A DNA stretch of 36,047 bases from Alphaproteobacteria bacterium (GTDB lineage: Bacteria > Pseudomonadota > Alphaproteobacteria > Pelagibacterales > Pelagibacteraceae): contig JABHUX010000029.1 of assembly GCA_018658635.1 (NCBI GenBank), positions 1 through 36,047 on the forward strand. The letters are read 5' to 3'. A program made the translations under genes and the position numbers. This document shows, piece by piece, positions 9,248-17,304 of this stretch (the stretch's first letter is position 1; every line of letters begins with the position of its first letter). The notes beneath the pieces were generated by a model. It saw nothing but the letters and a program-made list of their open reading frames with translations, was not told where the DNA came from and ran no database searches.

Positions 9248-10129
9248 TTAATTTTTATTAACTAATTTTGAATAATCATTATCTAACTTTTTAATCATAT
9301 CAACCACTGTAAACTTAACATCTCCAATTTGAGATACTGGGGTCACCTCTGCGGCAGTACCAGTTAAAAAACAACCATCAAATTTATTAAGTTCATCAAG
9401 TTTTATTTTTCTTTCTAAAACTTTAATCTGCAGTTGTTTTGCAATTTCTATAATTGATCTTCTGGTAATTCCGTCTAAAAAAGAATCTGCTATTGGAGTG
9501 TGAATTTCATTATTCTTGGTATTAATAAAAAAAATATTTGCGCCCGTGGCTTCTGCTATATTGCCTTGATAATCCATCATTAAAGCATCATGATAACCTT
9601 TTTTTTCAGCTTCATGTTTAGACAAAGTTGAAATCATATACAAACCAGAGGCTTTTGTGTCCCAAGGAATAGAATCTGGCGCTGGTTTTTTCCATTTAGA
9701 GATCCCTAGTCTGATTCCTTTAATTTTAATTTGTGGATCAAAATAAGAACCCCATTCCCATGTTGCTATGGCTAAATGAATTTTACTTTTTTGTGCAGAT
9801 ATAGCCATCATTTCACTTCCTCTCCACACCACTGGTCTTACATAACCGCTCTTAACATTTTGTGCGGAAATTATTTCTTTACACGCGCTGTCTATTTCTT
9901 CAGCAGAATAAGGGATCTTCATGCCCATTCTCTCTGCTGAATGAATTAATCTATTTGTATGTTCTCTTAATTTAAAAATTTCTCCATTATAAACACGCTC
10001 ACCTTCAAACACGCAGCTAGCATAATGAAGTCCGTGGCTTAGAATATGTAAATTAGCATCTTTCCAATCAACTAGTTTACCATTGTACCAAATTTTTCCT
10101 GATCTTTTATCAAAAGGGATTGGATCCAT
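9248..10129 (-). CDS. ilvE: Branched-chain amino acid aminotransferase
   Basis: This 293-residue class IV PLP aminotransferase performs the last step of Leu/Ile/Val synthesis and the first step of their breakdown. The sequence shows HGLHYASCVFEGERVY (32-47), the R-x-x-R/H region around HTNRL, the Schiff-base lysine K159 in DTKASGLYM, and EATGANIFF starting at E193. The class IV signature continues through DGITRRSIIEIA and a late TGTAAEVTPV that binds the PLP phosphate. Length is typical of hexameric IlvE. It is divergent from the MarR gene across 90 bases that contain a palindrome; in many alphaproteobacteria a branched-chain aminotransferase also neighbours these regulators. Confidence 0.95.
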   Translation of the reverse strand: MDPIPFDKRSGKIWYNGKLVDWKDANLHILSHGLHYASCVFEGERVYNGEIFKLREHTNRLIHSAERMGMKIPYSAEEIDSACKEIISAQNVKSGYVRPVVWRGSEMMAISAQKSKIHLAIATWEWGSYFDPQIKIKGIRLGISKWKKPAPDSIPWDTKASGLYMISTLSKHEAEKKGYHDALMMDYQGNIAEATGANIFFINTKNNEIHTPIADSFLDGITRRSIIEIAKQLQIKVLERKIKLDELNKFDGCFLTGTAAEVTPVSQIGDVKFTVVDMIKKLDNDYSKLVNKN

Positions 10130-10219
10130 TAAAATTTAAACTAGTAAATAATTAAAATTATATTGGTAAATAAGTAAAGTAGATATGTCAATAAAACTGA
10201 CATACAATATAATTTTAAA
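10130..10219. promoter_or_regulatory. ilvE / MarR-gene divergent promoter region
   Basis: These 90 non-coding bases separate two divergent starts and must carry both promoters. They hold an inverted repeat (10184-10204, listed separately) and two copies of GTAAATAA at 10144-10151 and 10166-10173. The copies are spaced 22 bases start to start, about two helical turns. The direct repeat may be chance in such AT-rich DNA. I cannot place -10/-35 boxes with confidence. Confidence 0.55.
10184..10204. promoter_or_regulatory. Inverted repeat, candidate MarR operator
   Basis: TATGTCA (10184-10190) and its exact reverse complement TGACATA (10198-10204) flank a 7-base spacer. The centre lies about 25 bases before the ATG of the MarR-family gene, and the total length of 21 bases suits a dimeric winged-helix regulator. 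These are among the few GC-containing bases in the gap. Autoregulation is inferred from position and symmetry only. Confidence 0.5.
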
Positions 10220-10657
10220 ATGAAAGATCTTTTATATTTAAGAGAAAAAAGTTTAAAAGAAATTATAGAACTTATTTTTCAAGCCTATATAGATTCTTAT
10301 TCAGATCCATATGAAGTACTAAAAAAAAATTCTTTTGGCAGAGCTCACCATAGATTGCTTTGTGTTATAGAAGGAAATCCTAATATCAGCATTGCCGATA
10401 TATTAAGAAAATTAAAAATTACTAAGCAAAGTTTGAGTAGAGTTCTACAAGATTTAATAAAAAAAAATATCATATCTCAAAAAAAAGGAACAAAAGATGG
10501 CAGACAAAGAGAGTTGGTTCTGACTGAAAAAGGCATAAAACTATGTGATGAAATATTTAATAAACAAAAAAAAAGAATAATTCATGCACTTAAGAATTCA
10601 AGTTCGGACGAAGTTTCAAATTTTAAATCAATAATGGAAAAAATAATTCATGGATAA
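10220..10657 (+). CDS. petP: MarR-family transcriptional regulator, PetP-like
   Basis: This 145-residue dimeric winged-helix regulator has an N-terminal dimerisation helix, then a GRAHHR segment at 40-45, a recognition helix region (ITKQSLSRVLQDLIKKNII, about 67-85) and a wing with GRQRELVLTEKG (94-105). GRAHHR and TKQSL-x-RVL are features I associate with PetP, the MarR-type protein encoded beside petR in Rhodobacter. The gene ends 8 bases inside the response regulator gene, so the pair is translated together. A palindrome about 25 bases upstream may be its own operator. The PetP label is from motif resemblance and gene order; the ligand or signal is unknown. Confidence 0.75.
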   Translation: MKDLLYLREKSLKEIIELIFQAYIDSYSDPYEVLKKNSFGRAHHRLLCVIEGNPNISIADILRKLKITKQSLSRVLQDLIKKNIISQKKGTKDGRQRELVLTEKGIKLCDEIFNKQKKRIIHALKNSSSDEVSNFKSIMEKIIHG

Positions 10658-11330
10658 TTCAAAAATACATATTTTGATTGTTGATGATGATGACAAAATA
10701 AGAGATCTATTAAAACAATATTTAAAAAATAATAATTTTTTTGTATCTACAGCATTCAATGCATCTGATGCTGAAGAAAAATTAAAAATTGTTAAGTTTG
10801 ATCTAGCGATAATTGATATAATGATGCCTGGTAAAGACGGTTTACAACTTACAAAGGAAATTAGAGAAACAATTGATTTGCCCATTATTCTTCTTACAGC
10901 GAAAGGTGAGGCTGAAGATAGAGTGAGGGGATTGGAATTAGGGGCAGAAGATTATTTACCGAAACCTTTTGAGCCAAAAGAACTTTTATTAAGAATTAAA
11001 AATGTAATTAAAAGAGTTAAAAAAGATAAACATATAATAACTACGATTAAGATAGGAAAAGCTAATATTAACATTAAAAAGATGGAAATCCAAAAAGATA
11101 AAAAAATAATAAAAATTAATGCTAGTGAAAAAATTTTATTAGAAAATATGATTAGTTCTGCAGGAAAAATATTTTCCAGAGAGGAAATATCAAAAATCAC
11201 AAACCTAACACAAGAAAGAAGTATAGATGTTTTAGTAACAAGACTGAGACAAAAAATTGAACCAGATCCAAAAAATCCAAAGTACTTACAAACAGTCCGC
11301 GGCACCGGTTATGTTTTGTGGCTAGATTGA
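10650..11330 (+). CDS. petR: OmpR-family response regulator, PetR-like
   Basis: This 226-residue two-domain response regulator has an acidic pocket (DDDDK near residues 10-14), a phospho-acceptor Asp56 in IDIMMPGKDG, the conserved Thr and Lys (LLTAKGEAEDR; YLPKPFEPKE), and a C-terminal OmpR/PhoB winged helix ending RQKIEPDPKNP...VRGTGYVLWL. It is preceded by the PetP-like gene with an 8-base overlap and followed one base later by a sensor kinase, its probable partner. In Rhodobacter the petP-petR pair lies upstream of petABC. Here petABC is about 8 kb away on the other strand, so control of bc1 genes is only a suggestion; envelope or osmotic control (OmpR-like) is the alternative. Confidence 0.88.
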   Translation: MDNSKIHILIVDDDDKIRDLLKQYLKNNNFFVSTAFNASDAEEKLKIVKFDLAIIDIMMPGKDGLQLTKEIRETIDLPIILLTAKGEAEDRVRGLELGAEDYLPKPFEPKELLLRIKNVIKRVKKDKHIITTIKIGKANINIKKMEIQKDKKIIKINASEKILLENMISSAGKIFSREEISKITNLTQERSIDVLVTRLRQKIEPDPKNPKYLQTVRGTGYVLWLD

Positions 11331-11331
11331 A

Positions 11332-12642
11332 ATGCTAAGAAAAATATTTCCGAAAACATTACTTTTTAGATCATTATTAATTGTTGTAGCTCCAATAATA
11401 CTCATCCAAATTGTCGTAGGAGGAGTTTTTTTTGATAGCATTTGGTATAAAACAAACAGGGGTTTAGTTAGATCTGCAGCTAACGAAATAAATACATTCT
11501 TAGCTCTCTACCCTGACTTCAAACAAAAAAATAAAACTAATGAATTAATCAATATTTATAAAGATAAAAGTGGCTTAATAATTTCAATCAAAAAAGAAAC
11601 TCAGCAACTTCCATCTGTAGAAACAGTCAAGTGGTATAGTTTGTATGATAAAATTGTCCTAGAAGAATTTACAGATAAAATAAAAAATCCATATTGGCAT
11701 AACGTAAGATTCAATAGTTCATTTGTTCAAGTATTGGTACTTTTAAATAAAAATGAAGTTATTGAATTTTTAGTACCTAAATCAAAAATAAGATCTACAT
11801 CAGGAAGAATATTTGCACTTTGGATTACTGTTCCTTCATTAATATTTCTCTTTATTTCAATAATCTTTCTTCGTAATCAAATAAGACCTATCGTTCATCT
11901 TTCTCAAGCAGTGGAAAAATTTGGCAAAGGGCAATTTGATAGCGATTTTAAAGTGTCGGGAGCTCTTGAGATTAGACAGGCTTCTTATGAATTTGAAAAA
12001 ATGAAAAGAAGAATTTTAAAACATATTAGTCAAAGAACAGCTATGTTATCCGGTATTAGTCATGATCTGAAAACGCCTCTAACAAGATTAAAATTACAAA
12101 TTGAACTTTTAAATAAAAATCAAAAATTAAATTCTTTAAAAGAAGAAATTACTGAAATGGAAAAAATGATTAATGAATATCTTGATTTTGCGAGCAATCA
12201 ATATTCGCAACCTGCAGAAAAATTTAACATTGTTCAATTAATTCAGAATTTAATTGATAAAAATTTTAAAAAAAATATTAAAATTAAAAGTCCTAAGAAT
12301 TTAATATTTTCTGGAAGAAAAAATCTAATTAGAAGATGCATTGCTAACATTATAAATAATTCTCAAAAATATGCCGAAAATATTTCAATTACATGTAAAA
12401 AAATGAAAAATGCTATTCAAATTAACATTGATGACGATGGCCCTGGAATTGCAGATGAGCACAAAGAAAAGGTATTTAGACCGTTCTATAGAGTAGATAA
12501 ATCAAGATCTCTCAAAGATAACAATGTCGGATTAGGTCTTTCGATTGTAGAAGATATTGTCAATTCTCATGGCGGGACTGTAAAACTATTAAACAATCCA
12601 AAAGGCAAAGGACTAAGAGTTTCCTTATCTTTTCCTAACTAG
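11332..12642 (+). CDS. Membrane sensor histidine kinase, EnvZ-like
   Basis: This 436-residue kinase has a first membrane segment at about residues 13-34, a periplasmic region of roughly 115 residues, a second membrane segment at about 160-180, a HAMP linker, and the DHp helix with phospho-acceptor His244 in GISHDLKTPLTRLK. The HATPase domain shows NIINNSQKYA (N box), DDDGPGI (G1), a PFYRVDKS F-box and GLGLSIV (G2). The architecture matches EnvZ-type kinases. It starts one base after the response regulator stop, so the two should form one system. The sensory domain has no motif I recognise. Its last 18 bases overlap the convergent ubiK-like gene. Confidence 0.9.
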   Translation: MLRKIFPKTLLFRSLLIVVAPIILIQIVVGGVFFDSIWYKTNRGLVRSAANEINTFLALYPDFKQKNKTNELINIYKDKSGLIISIKKETQQLPSVETVKWYSLYDKIVLEEFTDKIKNPYWHNVRFNSSFVQVLVLLNKNEVIEFLVPKSKIRSTSGRIFALWITVPSLIFLFISIIFLRNQIRPIVHLSQAVEKFGKGQFDSDFKVSGALEIRQASYEFEKMKRRILKHISQRTAMLSGISHDLKTPLTRLKLQIELLNKNQKLNSLKEEITEMEKMINEYLDFASNQYSQPAEKFNIVQLIQNLIDKNFKKNIKIKSPKNLIFSGRKNLIRRCIANIINNSQKYAENISITCKKMKNAIQINIDDDGPGIADEHKEKVFRPFYRVDKSRSLKDNNVGLGLSIVEDIVNSHGGTVKLLNNPKGKGLRVSLSFPN

Positions 12643-12855
12643 TTTTTTCAACTTTTCTATTTCTAAATTTAGTTTATTTATTTTATTTTTTATTTCCTTC
12701 AAATCTTCCTGAGAAGAATTATTCAATTGATTCAAGATTTTTTCTTTTTTAAACTGAATAATATTACTTATTTCTTGCTTAATGTCTTTTGCAGTTAAAA
12801 CTCCTAATTGAAATAAATTTACAAAATCGTTAATAACTTTTTTATAATTATTCAT
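12625..12855 (-). CDS. ubiK: UbiK/BMFP-family small coiled-coil protein
   Basis: This 76-residue protein has a short N-terminal part followed by charged heptads (KEIKNKINKLNLEIEKLKKL) predicted to form a coiled coil. Size, the FVNLFQLGVLTAKDIKQEI opening and the C-terminal coil match the UbiK/BMFP (DUF526) family. In enterobacteria UbiK assists ubiquinone synthesis; alphaproteobacterial relatives are known as membrane-fusogenic proteins. In alphaproteobacteria such a gene commonly sits beside lgt, as here, where the two are divergent with 47 bases between starts. The 3' end overlaps the sensor kinase by 18 bases tail to tail. The family call is good; the biochemical role is inferred. Confidence 0.75.
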   Translation of the reverse strand: MNNYKKVINDFVNLFQLGVLTAKDIKQEISNIIQFKKEKILNQLNNSSQEDLKEIKNKINKLNLEIEKLKKLVRKR

Positions 12856-12902
12856 ATATTCTTGTTAATAATATAGTTATAAATAATTCTAAGATTATTT
12901 AA

Positions 12903-13703
12903 ATGTTTATTCACAATCTAAATCCCATCATTATCAATTTTGGTTTTCTAGAAATTCGCTGGTACTCTTTAGCTTATATTGCAGGCATATTCTTAGGTTT
13001 TTACTATGCAAAATATTTAATTAAAAAATACTGGGATAAAGAAAAAATTAACTTCAAAAATCTTGATAATTTTTTAATTTATCTAATTCTGGGAATTATT
13101 TTTGGAGGCAGAATTGGATATATTTTATTTTATAATCTTAATTATTATTCTCACAATCCTATTGAAATCTTATTTTTATGGCAGGGAGGAATGTCTTTTC
13201 ATGGCGGTGCTATCGGTGTTTTTATTGCTTCAATAATTTTTGCAAAAAAAAATAAAATTAAGGTACTTGTCTTAACGGATATAATTGTTTGCGTTGCTTC
13301 AATTGGTATATTTCTTGGAAGAATTGCTAATTTTATAAATGGAGAATTATATGGAAAAAAAACTTTTTCAAATTATGGAGTAATATTTCCTAAAGTAGAC
13401 ATGGAACCAAGACATCCATCGCAACTATATGAAGCCATCCTTGAAGGTTTAATATTATTCTTATTGTTGAATATTATCTTAAAATATAAAAAAAAAATAT
13501 TTAACGGAGAATTATCTTGTTATTTCTTAATTTTTTATTCTCTATTTAGAATTATATCAGAAATGTTTAGGGAACCAGACAAGCAAATAGGCTATATAAT
13601 TTTTAATGTATCCTTAGGAACGTGTTTAAGTCTATGTTTTTTAGTCTTTGGAATAATTGCATTTAAAATAATTAAAGATGAATCGTATAGAAAAATTAAT
13701 TAA
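12903..13703 (+). CDS. lgt: Prolipoprotein diacylglyceryl transferase
   Basis: Lgt transfers diacylglycerol from phosphatidylglycerol to the lipobox cysteine of prelipoproteins, the first step of lipoprotein maturation, in the inner membrane. The 266-residue protein has about seven hydrophobic segments, GGRIGYILFYN (68-78), the essential His100 in SFHGG, the Lgt signature GRIANFINGELYG with Arg140, and a DMEPRHPSQLYEA segment. All key residues I expect are present. It opens a compact plus-strand run and its last 26 bases overlap the start of the methyltransferase gene. Together with pgsA about 4 kb away, which makes its lipid donor, it belongs to the envelope lipid pathway. Confidence 0.95.
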   Translation: MFIHNLNPIIINFGFLEIRWYSLAYIAGIFLGFYYAKYLIKKYWDKEKINFKNLDNFLIYLILGIIFGGRIGYILFYNLNYYSHNPIEILFLWQGGMSFHGGAIGVFIASIIFAKKNKIKVLVLTDIIVCVASIGIFLGRIANFINGELYGKKTFSNYGVIFPKVDMEPRHPSQLYEAILEGLILFLLLNIILKYKKKIFNGELSCYFLIFYSLFRIISEMFREPDKQIGYIIFNVSLGTCLSLCFLVFGIIAFKIIKDESYRKIN

Positions 13704-14751
13704 TAAAAAAAAATTTATTCCATTAAATCAATTTATTAATATCGCCCTTTACGACAAAAAATTAGGCTACTATCAAAATAAAAAAATATTTGGTCGAAAT
13801 GGGGATTTTATAACATCTCCGTTCATATCTAGTATTTTTTCTGAAATGATATCAGTATGGATTGTATCTTATTGGATTTATATAAAAAAACCAAAAAAAA
13901 TTAATATATTGGAATTAGGGCCTGGAATTGGCTTAATGATCAAACAAATAATAAATTCAATTAAAAAAATTAAAACTTTCGATGCAAAATTAACTGTTTA
14001 TCTGCACGAAAAAAGTGAAAAATTAATAAAAATTCAAAAAAAAAACTTGAGCGATTTTAAAAATATTATTTGGGTAAAAAATATTAATAAAGTTAATCAA
14101 AATCCAACAATAATTGTAGCAAATGAATTTTTCGACGCGTTTCCTATCAAACAATTTTTTAAAGAAAGTAATAATTGGTATGAACAATGTATTGGTTTTA
14201 AAAATAGTAATAAAAAAAATATTACCTATTACAAAAATAAAATTAATAATAACTCTATTAAAAAATATTCAAAATTTTACAATATTAATAAGAGCAAAAT
14301 TTTAGAATACCCTAACAATATCGAAACTTATGTTAATTCAATATCTAGGATTATAAAAAACAATAATGGTATTTTTCTAATGTTTGATTACGGCTATTCA
14401 AGTATTGTTGGAAAAAATACTATTAGAGCAATAAAAAAGCACAGAGTTGTCGATTTACTAAAAGAATACACTGATTGTGATATTACTTTTGATATTAATT
14501 TCAACATATTAAAGAATATTTTTAAAAGAAATAATATCCAAAACATTGGAACTGTATCCCAAAATTTTTTTTTACAAAAATTAGGAATTATGGAGAGAGC
14601 AGATCGAATAATCAAAAACCAAGATGCCGTAACTATTAAAAACTTAATTCTAAGTATTAATAAATTAATAAATCCAAAAGAAATGGGGAATGCTTTTCAT
14701 GCATTGGCTTTTTCTAATAAAAATTGCAAATTTAATCTTGGATTTATTTAA
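13678..14751 (+). CDS. SAM-dependent methyltransferase, MidA/NDUFAF7 (DUF185) family
   Basis: This 357-residue protein shows the family's N-terminal LNQFINIALYDKKLGYY and GDFITSPFISSIFSEMI blocks, a SAM-binding ILELGPGIGLM motif (about residue 79), and VANEFFDAFPIKQF. Late MFDYGYSS and GTVSQNFFLQKLGI segments are also family-typical. Mitochondrial NDUFAF7 dimethylates an arginine of the complex I subunit NDUFS2, and bacterial members are presumed to have similar protein-methylating roles. The ATG overlaps the lgt 3' end by 26 bases, and the stop shares a base with the pgeF start (TAATG). The lgt - NDUFAF7-like - pgeF order is recurrent in alphaproteobacteria. The bacterial substrate is not shown by the sequence. 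Confidence 0.88.
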   Translation: MNRIEKLINKKKFIPLNQFINIALYDKKLGYYQNKKIFGRNGDFITSPFISSIFSEMISVWIVSYWIYIKKPKKINILELGPGIGLMIKQIINSIKKIKTFDAKLTVYLHEKSEKLIKIQKKNLSDFKNIIWVKNINKVNQNPTIIVANEFFDAFPIKQFFKESNNWYEQCIGFKNSNKKNITYYKNKINNNSIKKYSKFYNINKSKILEYPNNIETYVNSISRIIKNNNGIFLMFDYGYSSIVGKNTIRAIKKHRVVDLLKEYTDCDITFDINFNILKNIFKRNNIQNIGTVSQNFFLQKLGIMERADRIIKNQDAVTIKNLILSINKLINPKEMGNAFHALAFSNKNCKFNLGFI

Positions 14752-15515
14752 TGATTTTTCGTTCAAAAAAAATTAACAAAATACCTGGTTTGAAAAGTTT
14801 TTTTTTCTCAAGAAAAAATGGTCTATCTAAAGGGATTTATAAAAGCTTAAACTGCGGATTAGGATCTAATGATAAAAAAAAGATTGTTAAAAATAATATT
14901 ACAATTATCGCAAAAAAAACTGGTTGCAAATTAAATAGGCTAATTATGTTAAAACAACATCATAGTAATAAAATAATTAATTTTGATAATTTTTTAATAA
15001 AAAAAAGATATAAAGCTGATGGAATTATTACTTCTTACCCAAAATTTTCTTTTGGAATATTAACTGCAGATTGCGTTCCAATATTAGTTGCAGATAAAGA
15101 AAATAAAACAATAGCAGCTATACATTCTGGATGGAAAGGTGCAAATTCTGGAATTATTGAAAATTTAATAAAAAATTTTAAACAAAAGCGATCAAAAATA
15201 TCAAACTTAATTGTAGCAATTGGGCCTTGTATAGCGCAAAAAAGTTATGAGGTAAAAGAAGACTTTATAAAAAAGATTAAAATTAATAATTATGATTATA
15301 AAAAATATTTTATAAATCATAATAAGAAAATTTACTTCAATCTAAGATTATTTGTAAATAACAAATTTTTAAAACTAGGAATATTAAAAAGAAATATCGA
15401 TCATATTAATAAGGACACTTATAGCGATTATAAAAACTTTTTTAGTTATAGAAGATCTGTACATAATAATGAATCAGATTATGGAAGATGTATCTCTATA
15501 ATTTGCAGATATTAA
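14751..15515 (+). CDS. pgeF: Peptidoglycan editing factor, laccase-domain (YfiH) family
   Basis: This 254-residue cytoplasmic protein begins in the TAATG junction with the methyltransferase gene. It has the family's Q-H (LKQHHSNKI), the ADCVPIL segment with the catalytic Cys, HSGWKG with the catalytic His, and AIGPCIAQKSYEV. The C-terminal SYRR...YGRCISII corresponds to the usual 'sxRR...GR' ending. In E. coli the protein removes muropeptides with L-Ser in place of L-Ala, correcting MurC errors; purine nucleoside phosphorylase activity is reported for related human and gut proteins. It is one of the most Lys/Asn-rich proteins of the run, but no key residue appears lost. Confidence 0.9.
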   Translation: MIFRSKKINKIPGLKSFFFSRKNGLSKGIYKSLNCGLGSNDKKKIVKNNITIIAKKTGCKLNRLIMLKQHHSNKIINFDNFLIKKRYKADGIITSYPKFSFGILTADCVPILVADKENKTIAAIHSGWKGANSGIIENLIKNFKQKRSKISNLIVAIGPCIAQKSYEVKEDFIKKIKINNYDYKKYFINHNKKIYFNLRLFVNNKFLKLGILKRNIDHINKDTYSDYKNFFSYRRSVHNNESDYGRCISIICRY

Positions 15516-15552
15516 TTGATTAACTAATTGTAAAATTATATAAAAAGATCTC

Positions 15553-16485
15553 ATGAAGATTGTATCTGGAACAAGCAGTATTTCCCTCAGCGATCAAATC
15601 TGTAAATATTTAAAAACAAAACCAACTCATAGAGATATTGTAAGATTCGCCGACTCAGAAGTCTATGTTGAGATTAAAGAAAATATGAGAGGTAACGATG
15701 TCTATTTAATACAATCAACTTCTTATCCTGCTAACGATAATATTATGGAATTGCTAGTATGCTTAGATTCTTTAAGAAGATCTTCTGCAAAAAATATAAC
15801 AGCTGTCATTCCTTACTTTGGTTATGCGAGACAGGATAGAAAAGTTGTACCAAGATCTCCTATAAGCGCAAAATTAGTTGCAAACTTAATTACTAATGCT
15901 GGAGCGAATAGAGTTCTAACGATGGATCTTCACGCAAATCAAATTCAGGGATTTTTTGATATTCCCGTTGATAATTTATATGCAGCACCGGTTCTTTTAA
16001 AACATATATTAAAAAATATTGGCACTAAAAATATTGTTTGTGTTGCGCCCGATGTTGGAGGAGTGGAAAGAGCAAGAGCAATTGGTAAACGACTAAATGC
16101 TGGCTTAGCCATCATTGATAAAAGAAGAGAGCATCCAGGACAGTCTGAAGTTATGAATGTCATTGGGGATGTTAAAAATAAAAATTGTATTATAATTGAT
16201 GACTTAATTGATAGTGGCGGAACAATCTGTAATGCTGCTGATGCCTTAATAGAAAAAGGAGCAAAAGAAGTTTATTGTTATGTTGTTCACGGTGTTCTTA
16301 CAGGCTCATCTATTGATAAAATTAAAAAATCTAAGATGAAAAAAATTGTCATCACTGACACAATTGATAATACAAAAAAAATTAAAGGAATTTCTAAAAT
16401 AGAGGTAGTTAGTATTGCCCCACTAATTGCTGAAGCTATCAAGCGAATATCTCAATCAACTTCAGTTTCCAGCTTATTCAAATAA
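15553..16485 (+). CDS. prs: Ribose-phosphate pyrophosphokinase (PRPP synthetase)
   Basis: Prs makes PRPP from ribose 5-phosphate and ATP for purine, pyrimidine, His, Trp and NAD synthesis. The 310-residue class I enzyme shows FADSEVYVEI, the ATP-loop YARQDRKVVPRSPISAKL, the DLHANQIQGFFDIPVDNL metal/substrate segment, DKRREHPGQSEVMNVIGDV and the PRPP loop IIIDDLIDSGGTI. The start ATG at 15553 follows pgeF by 37 bases with no clear Shine-Dalgarno sequence. Codon use is less extreme than in pgeF, as expected for a well-expressed gene. Confidence 0.97.
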   Translation: MKIVSGTSSISLSDQICKYLKTKPTHRDIVRFADSEVYVEIKENMRGNDVYLIQSTSYPANDNIMELLVCLDSLRRSSAKNITAVIPYFGYARQDRKVVPRSPISAKLVANLITNAGANRVLTMDLHANQIQGFFDIPVDNLYAAPVLLKHILKNIGTKNIVCVAPDVGGVERARAIGKRLNAGLAIIDKRREHPGQSEVMNVIGDVKNKNCIIIDDLIDSGGTICNAADALIEKGAKEVYCYVVHGVLTGSSIDKIKKSKMKKIVITDTIDNTKKIKGISKIEVVSIAPLIAEAIKRISQSTSVSSLFK

Positions 16486-16495
16486 ATAACAATAA

Positions 16496-16528
16496 CTTGT
16501 TTTTTTTTTAAAGTTAATATAAAACAAG
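16496..16528. other. Weak inverted repeat between prs and rplY
   Basis: CTTGTTTT (16496-16503) and AAAACAAG (16521-16528) are exact complements separated by 17 bases, inside the 56-base gap between the prs stop and the rplY start. It could be a weak hairpin in the rplY leader or a terminator remnant. The stem has only two G-C pairs and the long AT loop argues against strong termination. Confidence 0.25.
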
Positions 16529-16541
16529 CGATCTTGATTAT

Positions 16542-17297
16542 ATGGAAAATTTAAAGCTCGAAGCGTCAGAAAGAAAACTTAATACAAAAGGAGATCTTAA
16601 AAAATTGAGATTAGAGGGTTTTCTTCCAGGCATTTTATACGGTGATAAAGAACAAAACTTACCTTTATCAGTTAAAAAAATATCAATTAAAAAAATGTTA
16701 GAATCCTCTAACTTTATGAGCTCTGTCATTGAAATGAGCATAGGCGGATCAAAACATAAAGTTTTAACTAAAGATATTAATTTTCATCCTATAAATAACG
16801 AACCAACGCACATAGACTTTCAAAAGATTAAGCCAGGAACAAAAGTGACTGTTAATATTCCTGTAAAATTTATTAACAATGAAAATTGTCCAGGATTAAA
16901 AATGGGTGGAGTTTTAAACATTGTAAGAAGAAAAATAGAATTAAGATGTGCTGCCGAAAATATTCCTGCTGAAATCATAGTTGATTTAGCTAATAAGGAA
17001 ATGAATGAAAGTATTCACATATCTTCTGTAAAATTGCCTGATGGAGCAAAACCTGTAATTAATGATCGAGATTTTACTATAGCAACTATTGCCGCTCCTA
17101 CAGTTGTTAAAGAGCCTGAACCGGCTGCTGCTGCAGTCGATGCTGCTGCTGGCGATTCTGCTGTTACAGCTGAAGGTGTAGCTGTTGCTGGCGAGGCTAA
17201 AGCCGCAGATAACAAAGCTAAACCTGGAGAAGCAGCAAAATCTCCTGAGGCTGCGAAAAAACCTGCTGCTGCTGCACCTGCAGATAAAAAGAAATAA
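16542..17297 (+). CDS. rplY: 50S ribosomal protein L25/CTC with Ala/Lys-rich tail
   Basis: This 251-residue ribosomal protein binds 5S rRNA. The N-terminal L25 domain (about 1-95) shows LNTKGDLKKLRLEGFLPGILYG and THIDFQKI. A C-terminal TL5/CTC beta domain follows (about 96-185, with VNIPVKFINNENCPGLKMGGVL and EIIVDLANKEMNESIHISSVKLP). From about residue 190 a low-complexity tail of Ala, Pro, Glu and Lys runs to the end. The tail is clearly more GC-rich than its surroundings because of GCT/GCA runs, and it creates spurious antisense frames. Such tails occur in other alphaproteobacterial L25 proteins; function unknown. It is followed 7 bases later by pth, a common pairing. Confidence 0.96.
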   Translation: MENLKLEASERKLNTKGDLKKLRLEGFLPGILYGDKEQNLPLSVKKISIKKMLESSNFMSSVIEMSIGGSKHKVLTKDINFHPINNEPTHIDFQKIKPGTKVTVNIPVKFINNENCPGLKMGGVLNIVRRKIELRCAAENIPAEIIVDLANKEMNESIHISSVKLPDGAKPVINDRDFTIATIAAPTVVKEPEPAAAAVDAAAGDSAVTAEGVAVAGEAKAADNKAKPGEAAKSPEAAKKPAAAAPADKKK

Positions 17298-17304
17298 CAT
17301 CTAA

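Noticed and set aside
10952-11305. Antisense frame of 117 codons across the response regulator gene
   Set aside because: It is fully inside petR on the other strand, is low in charged residues as expected of a shadow, and has no family features.
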